64,000 nt of DNA from Punica granatum (GCF_007655135.1 NC_045127.1:3596001-3660000); one strand, 5' to 3'. Shown: positions 1 through 13,423, counted from the first letter of the stretch. The notes: generated from the letters alone by a model not told the origin. Translations and numbers: made by a program.

Positions 1-124
1 GGTCGCTGGAGCTGCGGAGGGCAAGGATGGCGTCGCCGACGGAGGCGGTGGCAGGGAGGGGCCGAAGCGCCGGCTTCCCGAGGCAGAGATCCGACACACT
101 GTGGGATAAAAGCCCAACTGCCAT
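1..124 (-). CDS. CBSX5: CBS-domain protein, CBSX5-like, first exon (partial)
   Basis: Read on the minus strand, an ATG at 124-122 opens a frame that runs off the left edge without a stop (41 complete codons). It encodes MAVGLLSHSVSDLCLGKPAL followed by an alanine- and leucine-rich stretch ending in a DAILALRSSSD-type sequence. The VSDLCLGKP motif close to the start, then a short helix with DAI.AL, is what I know from the N terminus of plant CBSX5/CBSX6 proteins, where it begins the first CBS domain (adenosyl-ligand binding, proposed energy or redox sensing). Only this N-terminal part is visible, so no ligand-binding residues can be judged. The frame is GC-rich, unlike the AT-rich DNA that follows. 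Assignment to CBSX5 rather than CBSX6 is by recall of family motifs. Confidence 0.8.
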   Translation of the reverse strand, partial: MAVGLLSHSVSDLCLGKPALRPLPATASVGDAILALRSSSD

Positions 125-1055
125 GCAAATGCGATGATTAAGTATTAAGTTTTATGTGGGAGCTTTGCAGGTTTAGTGTTCCTGAATCCTGATGATGAAG
201 TGTAGCTTTCTCCCCTTCGAATGTCTATTAATGGAGGGAGTTGCAGAGGGCCGAAGGGGGTTTTATAGACAAGAAGAAGAAGACGACAAGGGAGAACCGA
301 ACGAACTTTCCTTAGAAATTTCATTCTGCTCCCTGTGTTTTTAGTTTTTCTAATTCCACTCCCTGAAGGTTTGTATTTTTACCGCTACATACCGTTTTAT
401 CAACTCCGTCAAAGATTTAACAGAAAAGGACAGTACATGAGGTTTTTACTCTTCCGAGGCACAATGGCATCTCAAGTATGTGATTTCAGATCTGTGCTTC
501 CAAGTCCTCAGAAGCTCTAATGGGTTCGTAAACAACGAGAATGGATGAGGATTACGGACAATCAACCGACATGCACCGAACGACAATATAGTCTGCTGCT
601 AGGCTATATCAGTCAACCATCCAAGGGCTGGTCCAACTTTCGAATGTGCCCGATCAAATCTTGAATCTTGGAGCCTATTAACATTATTAGATAGTAACCT
701 AAAGTTGTAACATGAATTATTTTCGGGGAAAAAAAAAGTAACCTAAACTTGAAGGTTAGATCACATTATTATAAATATTTGAGTTAAGAGTGTCATGCCA
801 TGTGAATCTCTCTTTTTTATTTATTCATTTTTTTTTAAAGTATCATGTCATGCGAATCAACTGTGTCATCGTGTTACTTAACATGCTATTTCCGATGATT
901 CTAAATCATATGCTCACGGCTTCATAAAATAATCATTTTCCCATTTTCTAGCACAGGTTATTTTATGATTTACTTCTAAGGAGAGATATTTGACTCTATA
1001 AAAAAATGGGAAAAAATTATAGTATAAATACTGTTCAAGGAGAGATACTCTTCAT
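125..1055. other. Intergenic: 5' leader/promoter side of the CBSX5-like gene
   Basis: No convincing gene. The first 200 bases are mixed composition and probably hold the leader and promoter of the minus-strand CBSX5-like gene. Beyond about 670 the DNA becomes AT-rich. A 61-codon frame near 335-520 has no ATG start and no recognisable product. Confidence 0.5.
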
Positions 1056-1280
1056 TAATTGATTTAAGCGGTTCGGTATTTATTCCGTTTAATTAAGATT
1101 TCGGGTTCGTCCTTATGAATAAAGCGATTCGGTATTTATTCCGCTTAAGTAAGATCTCGAATTCGTTCTTATGAATACAAAAAATCTACACTATTAGAGT
1201 TTTATCTTTTAGTGGGCCGACCCGACTCAACTGAATTAGTCGAAATTCTATTAAATTTCTGGATACATACAGGAAAAAAA
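1056..1280 (+). repeat. SINE-like element, family B, with duplicated 5' half
   Basis: A sequence running ttaagcggttcggtattta ... gggttcg ... cttatgaat ... gtgggccgacc ... ending in an A-rich tail (about 1269-1283). Related copies lie at 32105-32280 (+) and 23735-23870 (-). The GTTCGA-like box resembles an RNA polymerase III B box. The 5' part is present twice in tandem (about 1066-1122 and 1123-1180), each with the same ggttcggtattta/gattcggtattta core and a cttatgaat end. Whether this is a true tRNA-derived SINE is inferred from the box, the A-rich tail and the dispersed copies. Confidence 0.5.
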
Positions 1281-1348
1281 AAAAACAGAGAGATATTTGC
1301 CTTTGTTTTTTTCCCTTTTTTTATTTTTTATTTTTGTCGTTATTTGAA

Positions 1349-3040
1349 ATTGAAGGAATACTATTTTGCCACTTTAATATTATGGTGAGAAGACCAGTGA
1401 GATGATTTTCCCGTTTTTACTGAATTATCTTTTCGGCTCAAAAACTTTAAAAAAACAAAATTTCTTCTAATCAATCAATTCATCAATTCTCCACTGAATC
1501 TCAGCATGAAGGATTTTTGGTGAAATTTGTGTAATAGTTTGATTGAATAATTATGGTAATTCCTTGACGAGTGGAATAAATTTCAATTTTTATGGAGAGA
1601 GTGGTTAAACTAAAACATCAGCTGCAGTGATGATGCCTGAGTTTACTCATACCTTGACGAATCGGCTGTGAGATGATGCCCGAATTAGTTTTACTCCTTA
1701 GTGGACCGATTTGGTTCAACTAAATTAGTCGAAGCTCTAATGAGATGATTTTCCCGTTTTTTACTGAATTATCTTTTCGGCTCAAAAACTTTAAAAAAAC
1801 GAAATTTCTTCTAACCAATCAATCAATCAATTCATCAATTCTCCACTGAATCTCAGCATGAAGGATTTTTGGTGAAATTTGTGTAATAGTTTGATTGAAT
1901 AATTACGGTAATTCCTTGACGAGTGGAATAAATTTCAATTTTTACGGAGAGAGTGGTTCAACTAAAACATCAGCTGCAATGATGATGCCTGAGTTCACTC
2001 ATACCTTGACGAATCGGCTGTGAGATGATGTCCGAATTAGTTTTACTTCTTAGTGGACCGATTCGGTTCAACTAAATTAGTCGGAGCTCTATTGAATTTT
2101 TGGATACCTATCGAAAAAATAAAAGAGAGATATTTGTCTATGTTTTTTTTATTTCTTATTTTTGTCGAAGTTTGAAATTGAAGGAATACTATTTTGTTGC
2201 TTTAATATTATGGGGAGAAGATCAGTGAGATGATTTCCCCGTTTTTACTGAATTATCTTTTCGGCTCAAAAACTTTTTTAAAAAAATTTCTTCTAAATGT
2301 ACCTCAATCAATCAATCAATTCATCAATTCTCCACTGAATCTCAGCATGAAGGATTTTTGGTGAAATTTGTGTAATAGTTTGATTAAATAATTACGTTGA
2401 CTCCTTGACGAGTGGAATAAATTTCGATTTTTATGGAGAGAGTGGTTAAACTAAAACATCAGCCGTAGAGATGATGCCTCAGTTCACTCACACCTTGACG
2501 AATCGGCTGTGAGATGATACCCGAGTTAGTTTTACTCATTAGTGGGCCGATCTGATTCAACTAAATTAGTCAGAGTTTTATTGAATTTTTAGATACCTAT
2601 CGAAAAAATAAAAGAGAGATATTTGTCTATGTTTTTTTTATTTCTTATTTTTGTCGAAGTTTGAAATTGAAGGCATACTATTTTGTCGCTTTAATATTAT
2701 GGGGAGAAGACCAGTGAGATGATTTTCCCATTTTACTGAATTCACTTTATCTTTTCGGCTCAAAATCTTTTTAAAAAAATTTTCTTCTAAATGTACCTCA
2801 ATCAATCAATCAATTCATCAATTCTCCACTGGATCTCAGCATGAAGGAATTTTGGTGAAATTTGTGTAATAGTTTTAATTGAATAATTACGTTTTATTCC
2901 TCGACGAGTGGAATAAATTCTAATTTTTACGGAGAGAGTGGTTAAACTAAAACATCAGCCGTAGAAATGATGCCTAAGTCAGTTCACTCACACCTTGATG
3001 AATCGGTTGTGAGATGATGCCCGAGTTAGTTTGCTCACAC
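1349..3040. repeat. Complex tandem repeat, four units (about 350 and 490 bp)
   Basis: Four copies of a unit can be followed by shared landmarks. The landmark ctccactgaatctcagcatg (fourth copy has one change) occurs near 1491, 1842, 2331 and 2826, so spacings are about 351, 489 and 495. Each unit has a block ending in cttttcggctcaaaa, the ctcagcatgaagg block, and a block with accttgacgaatcgg and an ctaaattagtc segment. The second unit is short because the segment between the ctaaattagtc block and the gagatgattttcccg block is missing around 1738-1742. The end of the unit resembles the 3' half of the SINE-like element just upstream (1200-1280), so the array probably captured that element before it was amplified. 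No coding potential. Confidence 0.8.
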
Positions 3041-3597
3041 CTCAATGATTCGACCATCCCGACCTAGAATCAAAGGAGTGCGAGCGAAGTAAGTGACATT
3101 GTCCATGCCTCGAGAGTGAGTAGACACACACAAGGATGCATGCATGCCACCCAGCCGCTCGTCCTCGACCACATGTTTGGCACTGATCCCCTTATATCTA
3201 AACGAGATTTCTGTTTTAGGAATGATAAAGTTCTCATATACTAGGAGCTTACTGTAACTGGAAATAATAGTTAAGATTATTAATCTTTTCTCTCTAACAG
3301 GATATAGTTTTTTTTTTTGGTTATAAGGGAAGTCTGTGGACCGATATGACATGAATTTTGTTCAACAACTCATCTTATTTGTATCCGGATAAAAAATAAA
3401 AATAAAAATAAAATAACGATACCAATTAATTTTACTAGTCAAGTAAGGCCCAGCTGTTCATTTGACCGACAATTACGTCCTCCACAATTCGGGCAAGCCC
3501 ATGCTGTTCCATCTGCATCCTGTTAGTGGCATACAATTCCACACGTTTCTAAAAAAGGGAATTCAATTCCCCAAATTAAATTATATTCTCATCAAAG
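3041..3597. other. Intergenic, no gene seen
   Basis: Mixed to AT-rich DNA downstream of the tandem array. A 105-codon minus-strand frame overlaps the array end and has no recognisable family. Confidence 0.5.
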
Positions 3598-3756
3598 AGG
3601 GTACAGTGCGGCTATAGCACAATAATGCACGCTTCCGCTTGGTAACTAATAGATTCTGGATTCGATATTCATATGGAATTATTTGTACCATTTTATTTGA
3701 TGTTTAGTATTTTTTATTTCATTATAATAGGTCTATGGGTCTCCCTTATAATCGAA
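3598..3756 (+). repeat. SINE-like element, family A, copy 1
   Basis: A tRNA-derived SINE candidate. A box-like tagcacaataatgc near 3615 and B box-like ggattcgatattc near 3658 are about 40 bases apart, and the body ends with ggtctatgggtctcccttat. A second copy in the opposite orientation at 30420-30585 matches through the whole length (about 70 percent by eye), including both boxes and the 3' end. The element runs straight into an (AT)n run. Confidence 0.6.
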
Positions 3757-3759
3757 ATA

Positions 3760-3782
<23 letters not shown>
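3757..3782. repeat. (AT)n microsatellite
   Basis: About 12 AT units followed by a poly-T run, directly after the 3' end of the SINE-like element. Confidence 0.9.
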
Positions 3783-3790
<8 letters not shown>

Positions 3791-6700
3791 TCTCTACGTG
3801 AAACTCTCGTGACTCTTCCCATCGATTGTAACTTACATCCTGAATAGGTTAACTCTACGACGAGTCACGAATTACACGGGATGAAACTGCACTTGTTCTG
3901 ATAATAAGAGAGTTAGGCATCTTTTCCAAGCATACAAGTTTAATTTATTAATCGTAAGTAAATTATACTTAAAAGTTAATTATCTCCAAATGAAATGGCA
4001 ATATAGTATTAGTAGTTGGCGAAGAAGAAAGAGAGTCTCCGCAAGCTGTGTTGTTTTGACCCCCATCGGTTATCGCATTAGGCACATATATAAAATTCTA
4101 CAAAAGGCAACATATATAGTAGTCCCTGTGGTAAATGTCATCGACCGAAAGCTAGAAAATTCACGTTTGTTCCTCGCTATAAATTTTCCCGGCCCCTTAA
4201 TTTCTCTTCAAAAAAAAAAACAGATATCTATATAGAGAAAAACAAAGAGAGGGAGAATATTAGATAAATAGTCGAACAACATAATATAAAGGTGAAATTG
4301 ACAGCAAGGCTTTGGTATTTTCATCGGTGGGACTCTCTCTACACTTTTATTTGTTATTCATCTATTTTCTTTTAAATTCAAATGGACCTCATTCGTAATA
4401 TATATAAAATATGTAAAAATAAATAAATAAATGTCATAGGGTTTCTGATGCACTCTTTTCAGTGTGAATGTTGGCATATTTGTTTATAATAATTAGATTA
4501 TGCTTTCCAGATGCTTGCAGGTACATAGAATTCGCTGACTGCATTACAAAGTAATCATAATATATATGCATACAATCACCTTCGGTTAGGTATAGCAACT
4601 TGCAGCCATGCAAATTGACTATCGGATATATAATTAATCAGCCTTTTACGATTATAAAGACACTGAGGTAGTTGGTCAAAGAAACACGGAATGTCGTATT
4701 TGTGCTACGCATACTACAAATCCGAAGTACATGCTACATGCATAATAAACTGTATCTACACCAGTAAATCAGCCTCGTACAAATATGTTGCGAGCTTTAG
4801 AGAACATAAATAGGCTGTGTATTACTATCCATGATGGTGACTGGATCGTTCAGTTGCAACTGCGGAATTCCATCGAAGCATTGATAAGTTAGGCATATTG
4901 CATAATTAAACTATTGCAGATCGCAACTTTTGATAATTCGGCTAGTTTTACGTAGATCGAATTATTCTACTAGTAACGAGAAATCTTGTCGAACCAAATT
5001 AGCAAATTATGTTAATATAGATATCTTAATGAGAAACTCCAAAAAAACCCTAGATGACTATAATTAATGTGGCTTACCTAAATCTGATAGAAACATAAAC
5101 CGATAGCTCACATGATTAATGGTATATTAATTATTGGCAATAAATTATTTTGGCCCTCTCGATATAGACAGATTGCACTAGTAGGGATAAAGTCCATCTC
5201 GATTGCGTCGAGATCCATTGCAAAAAATTTGCGATGACAAATACCATACATACCAATCGATTAGTCATTGTGGAACACGACGTCTTTGAAGGAGACCGCT
5301 CCTTGCCTGGCTTAATTGAAAGAAATACTTGGGAAAGAAATATATGAGATCTCCTTTTCAAGAACTTATATATATCCTCTATCGTCAATATATGCGGTGT
5401 CATGTCATTGCTGATATATATTCATACTGACATGTAAATGCATATATATATATATATATGAATATATTTGTGTAACTGTCAGCGTGTCACGTCCATTTAC
5501 TTTGTAAGGTTTCCCACTGGTTACCTTAGCTGAGACATGACCTCCATTTTCGCATAAATGATAACCCCATCAATTCTCGAAGTCATCTTGCGCTAATTTC
5601 ATTAATATTGCCCATTTTCACATAATATCTTCCATTTTTTCTGGTGTATGTGATTAATCCTCTGTGTTTATATTCATTTATAGTAGATTTAAACCCGAGC
5701 TAGCTGTGCGTGTCATGCCCTAACCGACGCGGTTACTAATCAAACACCCTACCATGGGAAAGACTTTAAAGCAAGGTCCGTGTTATGAGAATCAATTGAT
5801 TTTGATATGCCAAAATGATTCTCAGATGTCAATATCATATCAAACTGATTCAGGAGGACTAGTAATCGAATGAAATGGAACATTCTTATAAAGTAACAAA
5901 CACATCCACATAATTCTTTTGTTCACAATTATTTTACAGAAGAGGAAATTATCACAGCCATAGAAGCATATATATTACTTGATTGATCTTCAGCTAGCTT
6001 AATTTGACGCGATCGTCTATTTGGAAAGTAATTGATGGAACTATTAAGATAAAAGAGTCCGCTAATTTCTAATAAGTTAATCCGGTCGATTTGACATTAA
6101 CGTTAATTTATTTGGAGATAAGGATGAATCAAAATTAATTAAATGTTCTTTTTAACCTAAGCCATGGGCCGAGGTGAGTCGCCACTTTTGTCCTTTTGTC
6201 AATTAAAGAGAGTTTCGCGGATAACATAAATTTACACACCCATCAAACTTTTTACTATTCTATTGGTGGAAATTATTAATTCTTCTTAATCACCACTTGG
6301 TTGCACTTTACCTATATAATAAATATAAATATACATACACTTAGACATGCATAATATAATAATTGAAATGCAATGATTACGATTTTTACCGATTAATTAG
6401 TCCTCATGTGTAAAAAGATTGCATCTAGATATAGTTTCGGTGGAGGGATGACGTAACACTTAATTAATATAAATGAAAAAGAGCGATTACTTGGCATGAT
6501 CTTTATTATAATACATACTTACTTTCACACTTTGAAATTTATCCTAAATTCTCTATATCTTTTTCCGATATAGAACACACAAGTTGTAATAATAAATTCC
6601 GAGTCCAAACCGCGTTCATCATTATCAATTGAAAAAAGTCGCTTATAACCAACCAATTATTAGTTGGGTGGTAAGTAGTTTTAATCTCCGTAAGGAGGAT

Positions 6701-7470
6701 AATAAAAATTCTAATTTCAAGAAGCGCATTTATTGAAAAAGAAATAATTTTTAATGCTCAATTCTTGGAAATTGCGAGAAATAACTTTTAATGTTCAATT
6801 TTCGAAAATTGCGAGAGTAATATCTCCAACAATTTTGTTCACAAGAAAAAAAAGGCACTTATTATAAGTTAAAACACATTCGACCTATCTAAAATGTGAG
6901 AATAAATGAAAGCTACAAGTGAATGGTCGTGCATAGATTGAAGATCCTAAATTTTTTCTTTTTAAATTTGATGAGTAAATCCAAAAAGTTAGTTGTTAGA
7001 AACATATACGTTTAGGTATGTGCCTAAACCATCTATCCCACTAGCATAAAGATAGTCATACTTTACATTTGAATTCATATATAGACCATGCCACGAGTTA
7101 ATTTATTAGTTATATGTGGAACTAATCATATTATTAGGAATATATCGATATGAAAGAAGTGCGAGTGCATAAATCACTTTTTTTAATTATATATACCGGA
7201 ATATAATGTAAAAAGTTGTTTTTTCTTTCATTTCTTTGTCCATATATACAACATATATGTGCCTATATGCATTTCAGAAGAAATAAAAATTTTAAAACTG
7301 GTTATTCGATATCCAATATAACTTTTATTTAAACCCCATACGAAAAACCAACTAAAGTACCTAAAATGATGGTAGGTTACATCCTATCACCATATTGCTG
7401 GAAACTGAAAAGACAGATTTTTGAATTGCAATTCAAACTTTGAGGTCTCTTCGTCCACACATAGACATGC

Positions 7471-7509
<39 letters not shown>

Positions 7510-9749
7510 ACCCCAAAAAAGTATGTAATATTGTATATGTCTATACATAGAGAAAGGGACCAACATTATATGAACCTATATATTTCTCAAGAATATCATA
7601 CACGAATATTCGCATCCATCCAACATATTTATACGCATACGTAGCTCGTGCATGTGTATGCACACGTTTCAGAATTAACCATCTTGAGATAAAAGAACAA
7701 TTATTGGTAATAGAAATTTATTAACTATGCATGTAAAGGTCTTATTGGTAATAAAAAAATAATTTGGAAAAGAATATGTAATTTATTATACACACAGTAC
7801 ATTAATTAAGTTACTAAATAACTATACATTATTGTAATTTTTTATTAATAATTATTAATGACTGATTGACTATACTATGATAGGTAAACTGGAATCATGT
7901 GCAGGAAATATAACGGGGCATGATGAAACATGGCGCATGTCATGGAAGTTCAGCAGAGCCATCGCGAAAGATCACATCTACGTTAAATTTAATTTGTAGC
8001 AGTTTAAAATGATATATATATATATATATATACATATACATTATATTAAAAAAATTCATAAAATTAAAAACTTGAATAAAAGCCGTTTCCTTTATCAGAA
8101 ATGGTACTTCTTTTTGCAGATCAGGAATGGCACTTCATTCATGAGTGGTAGTGTTTGAACAAACTGATTTGGAACTAGACGTTCCCAAAATATCATACAA
8201 AACAGTGTTTGCCATCTTATCGGGCATCGAGCGAAATACATAAAGTCATCACAAGAATTACGACCAGCAAGAAAATCAGCCGGTCCATTTGCTTCCCGAT
8301 AAAATAGAAAGCTGTTTAATTATTTTTTTTCAGCAGGAAAAGCCGTTTAATTATTTATCAACGTAATTACAGCTTGTGTGTTGGTTTCAGACAGCTTATC
8401 GACCGGGTCCGGTGAAAATTATCTTAGGATTTTTTTTCATCACTAAAGGGTAGCCGTACAGTGAGGGTCCAATTTCAGGATAAGTACATATCCATCACAT
8501 CGGTGCACTTGATGATGGCATATTGCAGGACCCGCAGCACTACCATCTACAATTAATGTCACTATCGATCATATTTCATAATTTTTAATTTTTACGGTTT
8601 GCTATTCATGTATTTAAAAAAAAAAAGCCCACGAGTCTTATTCTGGATTTTACTTCATTAATTCGATTTCGTTCGTACCTGACGAACACATACGAAGATT
8701 AATTGGATGGTCGAGCTGATCGAAGATGAAAACTTTCCTTCTTGCGGCTCACTTCATTGCTCATCATTAACCACGAATTTTCTCAAATTTCTAGAACTCA
8801 ATTAAATTAATTAAATCAGCAATTTTCTAGGACTAGCTATCACAGTTCGACCAACCACATGTGTTTTCTTCTCCTCATGATATTATATTACATTACATTA
8901 TTCATGCACGAATACTGAATAATAGCGTATGATCAGTTTTAATATAAAATTAATTAATTAATTAATTACAGAGTGTAGTGCAATGCGCATATTTTTACAT
9001 AATAATCAAAATATTTCATATTCGATAACTATTTGTGAAACTACTCTTGCCTATCTATTGGCTTTTAGAAATTTTATTTTATCATAATAGACTGATGAAT
9101 ATTCGTTATAATCTAATTAATAATTAAATGAATATATAAGAATAATAAAAGGAAATTGATATTTAAGCCGAATATCCTGACATGCTTTTCTGTCAACATA
9201 GACGGACAGTAATATTTTATCAATACTTGTCGCTATGTAATAATTATATATATTCTTTGTTTAGAAAAGGAAAACCTTTGATAACCTATCAATTTAATTA
9301 AAAAAGATTCCACGATCGTTCATGTTCTCTATCAGCTCCTTTTTATCGAGTTCAAGTTGACACAAAACCGTACACTGCGTGTTAAATTGTGTATACTGTA
9401 TATATATATATATATATATGTTTCATATAAAATTTGACCAAATGCATTGACAGGTTAGCCAATTATAAAGAGACAAATAGTTTAAAATAAACCTGGTAAG
9501 CAATGTTTAATATAGTCGGCTCTCTAATTATTATAATTAGTAAAAAGTAAATAATCGTGTATTCAAGATATTTACGTGTGAGATGACAAAATGCCATTAC
9601 ATTTTGTTACAAACAAATCTTTATATATTTTGATTGCAATGAGAGTATCACATTAGGCCGTCGATTAATTTCTATCATTGTTGATGCTAATCTCTCTTTG
9701 TGTCCATGTGATTGTTGTAACAACTTGTTTATTCGCATAGTTGGATTTA

Positions 9750-9786
<37 letters not shown>

Positions 9787-10060
9787 GCATATATATGTTC
9801 TACTCGAACCGGGACCATTTTAGATTTTGAAACTAAAGCCCGCAAAATAGGCAAAAAGGTCAAAAAAAAAAGGGTCGACTTTTGAACAATCACAGAGGGA
9901 ATCTAAGTATAGCATCACCCATAACGACATTTTAAATAAATTAATAAGACGCATCATTAGAAATTAAAGTAAAAGTGTATTTTTTATCATATCAAAATTT
10001 TTTAAAAGTTACAAAAAAAGAAGAAGAAAATTATTGTAAAAGTTACACCCCATGTTTATA
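3783..10060. other. Gene-free AT-rich intergenic DNA with microsatellites
   Basis: No frame here has the length, composition or motifs of a plant exon. (AT)n/(TA)n microsatellites are visible near 5441-5459, 7470-7506, 8012-8032, 9399-9418 and 9753-9786 (the last preceded by GT repeats), and an (ATTA)n-like run near 8946-8967. Short frames at 3990-4235 and 5131-5403 have no recognisable product. Confidence 0.6.
6640..6745 (+). repeat. Possible third SINE-like sequence (degenerate)
   Basis: A segment with agttgggtggtaagtagttt followed about 45 bases on by a degenerate B box-like attctaatttcaag. The GGGTGGTAAG start recalls tRNA-derived plant SINE heads. Only one copy was seen in the window, so the call is weak. 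Confidence 0.25.
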
Positions 10061-13000
10061 CCTATACTATACATAAAACTATAACAAATTTCTCCAATTT
10101 TTAATATTTTAAAAATACATTTATATCTTCATGACTTTTTCTTGTATATTTTCGACTCATGACTTTTAATCACACATTTTCAATATATATATATATATGT
10201 ACACACTAACTTTTTCTATTAATTGTTCATTTTTGACGATTTATTGTCTCACATATCTTTCTATCAGGATAGCACTTCGTTGCATGTATGTTTATTCTAT
10301 TGTTATTTCATAACGATTTATAATTTCAAAATTTCGTTGCACCATATGTTCATTTTCAACGTTTGTGGTCCAACATGTTTATACATCTTTATCTCATCAC
10401 TATGAATCACGTAATTATTTTTAAAACTTCATGTTTCCTCGATTTTTATTTAAAAAATACCAGCATCTTTCGTAAATTTCTACTTTTCTATTCACACATT
10501 TTACTCACATACTTTTGGTGTGCTCTATTAGTATGACTTTTTCTCACACTTCCGAGTCTTAATTCATCGCTAATTCTCAATATTCGTTGTCTCACATGTT
10601 CTATCATATATTATCTCAGTCGAGTTAAATTTTGTACATCTTTTCTAAAGTATGACCATTCCCAAAGTGTTTCTTTAACATTTTTTCCTTTTTGCCCTTG
10701 GTAAATTAATAATATTACTATTTTACCCTTTACTTAAATAATAGGAAGACTATTAAACATCACATCTTTCCAATATCGCGGCATCCTTTTATTCGTTCTA
10801 ATAAAAAACTAACTTATACGTATTATTTCTCGTGAATTTTCGATTTCAAGGCACCCTTTTATACTTCTTTACTATAAAAACTACCTAATATGTTTTTTTT
10901 CATAATTATTCACTATAACAAACGTATCAAATATTAAATAAATTCTCTATTTAATGCTCATGGTTCCTCTCTCCCTTTTCCTATTTACATTTGTAATTTT
11001 TTTTCTCTTTTCTCTTTCGGTTTTTAATTACTTCTCTTTTTAATTATTCTTATTCTTTGACTTTGTTAATCGTTAGAAAAAAATTTCCCCCATTCTGTTT
11101 CTTATACCATAATCCTTTTATTTTTTAAAGTTTCAAAAACCAACCTATATCTATTCTTTCTCATGACTTTTCGATTTCAATGCACCGTTTCATATTTTTT
11201 CACAATAAAAACTACCTAACATGTTCTTTTCCATAATAATTCACTCTGACATACAATTCAAATATGAAATAACTTATCCATGCAACACTCATGGTTCCTC
11301 TCTTCCCTTTCCTATTTACGTTTACATCGATAAATTTTCAAAATTTATATTAAGAATTTTAAAATTTTATTTTATAGATGGATATTTTTGATGAGTTACT
11401 AACGTATATCATGTGATTAATTCCTTTTGAAAATACCGAAGAAATTCAAACAATTTTTCGATGAACTTTTCAAAATTTATAATAATTTATTTAAAAAATT
11501 ATTTTAAGATATTTGTCGTCAGTAATTTGTTTCAAAGTCTCAATCAAATTTTTATGGGATTCTATGGATACAAATATACACATTTGGGAGTATAAAGAAA
11601 GAAAGAAAGATACTTCAAAGAAAAGAGATACTATACCATAAATTTCTTTTTATTTTATTTTGTTTTATCTTATTTCAGGTTTCTTTTTCTCTTCTTTTCC
11701 TTATGCCCACATACATCGACTACCTTTCTATCCATTGCCACTATAGTGCTTGCCACCACTACCACCTTCTACCAATGTTGCATAAGCTAAGAGTCCTTGC
11801 TGTCAATGTCCTCCCTGCATGAGCTCTCGGTACATTTTTGTTCTTGCTCCTCAAGGGTATGTGTGTAAAAAGTGATAGATAAGTTACTTCCAATGTAAAT
11901 ATAATATCGATTATCAATACAACTTATAGTTTGCAACTGAAATTAAATTTATTCTTGTGCCTTAGGTGGGATCTAAAGTATATTGTTAGTTCTCTTATTT
12001 TATTTATTAAGTATAAATTATAATATATATAATATGAATTACTATTATAAATTTATACATACATAAAATCGAGTTCCTTCCAATTTTCTTTATGACCCAA
12101 CCCTTAAGGTCTTTAACTTTCAAATTTTTTTTATCGATTTGGTTGGGTTTTTTTGAATTTTGAGTTATAGGTGTCATTGAAAGACTATTCGTGAAAATAA
12201 TATTTCCATTAATTATTTTGTAAACTTTTATTGAAAATTTGAATTCACTTTTCTGCTTTTTCTTTAGGATATTCTATTGAAATGAAAGATGAAGTAAAAA
12301 TATATCGATTGGAAATATTTTCTTGAAATAAATTATTTTTAATTGAATTATTTTAAATGAACTTATCAATTTTTTATTATTCATACATTAGATTCCGCAC
12401 CAGCCCTACGCGATGTGTGAAAAAATTGTAGTTTAAAAATGCTGCCTTTATTTTTTCATCATTATATTCCATCTGTAATTATACATAGTTGTGCTATTAT
12501 TAAAAAAATCTAAATTTTTTTGATAAAATTGAAAAAAAAAATTTAGTGAAAGAAAAGAAAAGTAACTTAAAGTTGAGATAGAGATAGAGTGGAGGTTGAA
12601 GAGAAATAAGTAAAAAGTAGAGCATGAGATGAGTGCGTGTGAATTGATGGAAGGATGAGATAAGATAAATGAATTTAAAGTTTGAGTAGTTTTATAATTT
12701 TATTCTTACATTCAGTTTTACTTTTCTTCAATAGAGTAAAAAATAATGAAGATAGTTTGGTAAAATTTTACAAATACTGATACATATACTTAGATATAGT
12801 AATTTATCATTAGTATGTTAATTTTGTGTATAATTTTTTATGTTATACATATGTAAATATTATTATCAATAAATATACATATATATGTTTCAATTATTAG
12901 TTACTTTGAATAATTTTTATTTGAATTTAATATTTAAATACCCATGGGGCCGACTTGGTAGATTTCTACATTCCATGTCTGTAATATTAGTGCCATGTCA

Positions 13001-13423
13001 GAAAAATCTGTTAAAATTGACATAAAAGTGATGACATGATAGACGTAATACGAAACTCATTATTTGTAATTTTTCATGCAATAAAAAGAATTCGTCATAG
13101 AAACAATAAGAAGGGCAAATTTTTTACTCTTTTTTTTGTCAACAACCCTCATACATAGTATTGGCTATTTTTTATTTTATTTACTTATAACTTAAAGTAA
13201 GAACATATTTATGACTATAAATGGTCACAAATCCATTCGAAATGAGATACTATTAACTTACTTATAATTTATATATATATTTTAAAAGAGTTTTTTTGAC
13301 TTTGAACTCATGAACATCTTATGACCCATTAATTTTTGTATTGTTTTACAAGCATATATTATGTCATTCGAGTATTATGTATTTTAATCTTATCAAAGAA
13401 GGTTTCACGGGCAAATTCACTAG
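10061..13423 (+). mobile_element. Candidate non-autonomous Helitron
   Basis: The left end cctatactatacataaaa resembles the TCTATACTATAT-type start I associate with many plant Helitrons. The right end ACGGGCAAATTCACTAG finishes in CTAG and is followed by T, while the left end is preceded by A, as expected for insertion between A and T. A second terminus of the same pattern (ACGGGC, six bases, then C/A-ACTAG) occurs at 57383-57400. The 3.4 kb interior is very AT-rich, non-coding, and contains an internal direct duplication. The 5' dinucleotide is CC rather than TC, and no strong 3' hairpin was verified, so the boundaries are tentative. Confidence 0.35.
10804..11328. repeat. Diverged direct duplication, about 190 bp units, 331 bp apart
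   Basis: Segment 10804-10998 and segment 11135-11328 share ttttcgatttcaaggcaccc-type, aaaaactacctaa.atgtt, and ctcatggttcctctc blocks in the same order. The second copy has many substitutions. The duplication lies inside the candidate Helitron. Non-coding. Confidence 0.65.

Noticed and set aside
3035..3352. 105-codon minus-strand frame
   Set aside because: Overlaps the end of the tandem array and has no recognisable domain or splice context.
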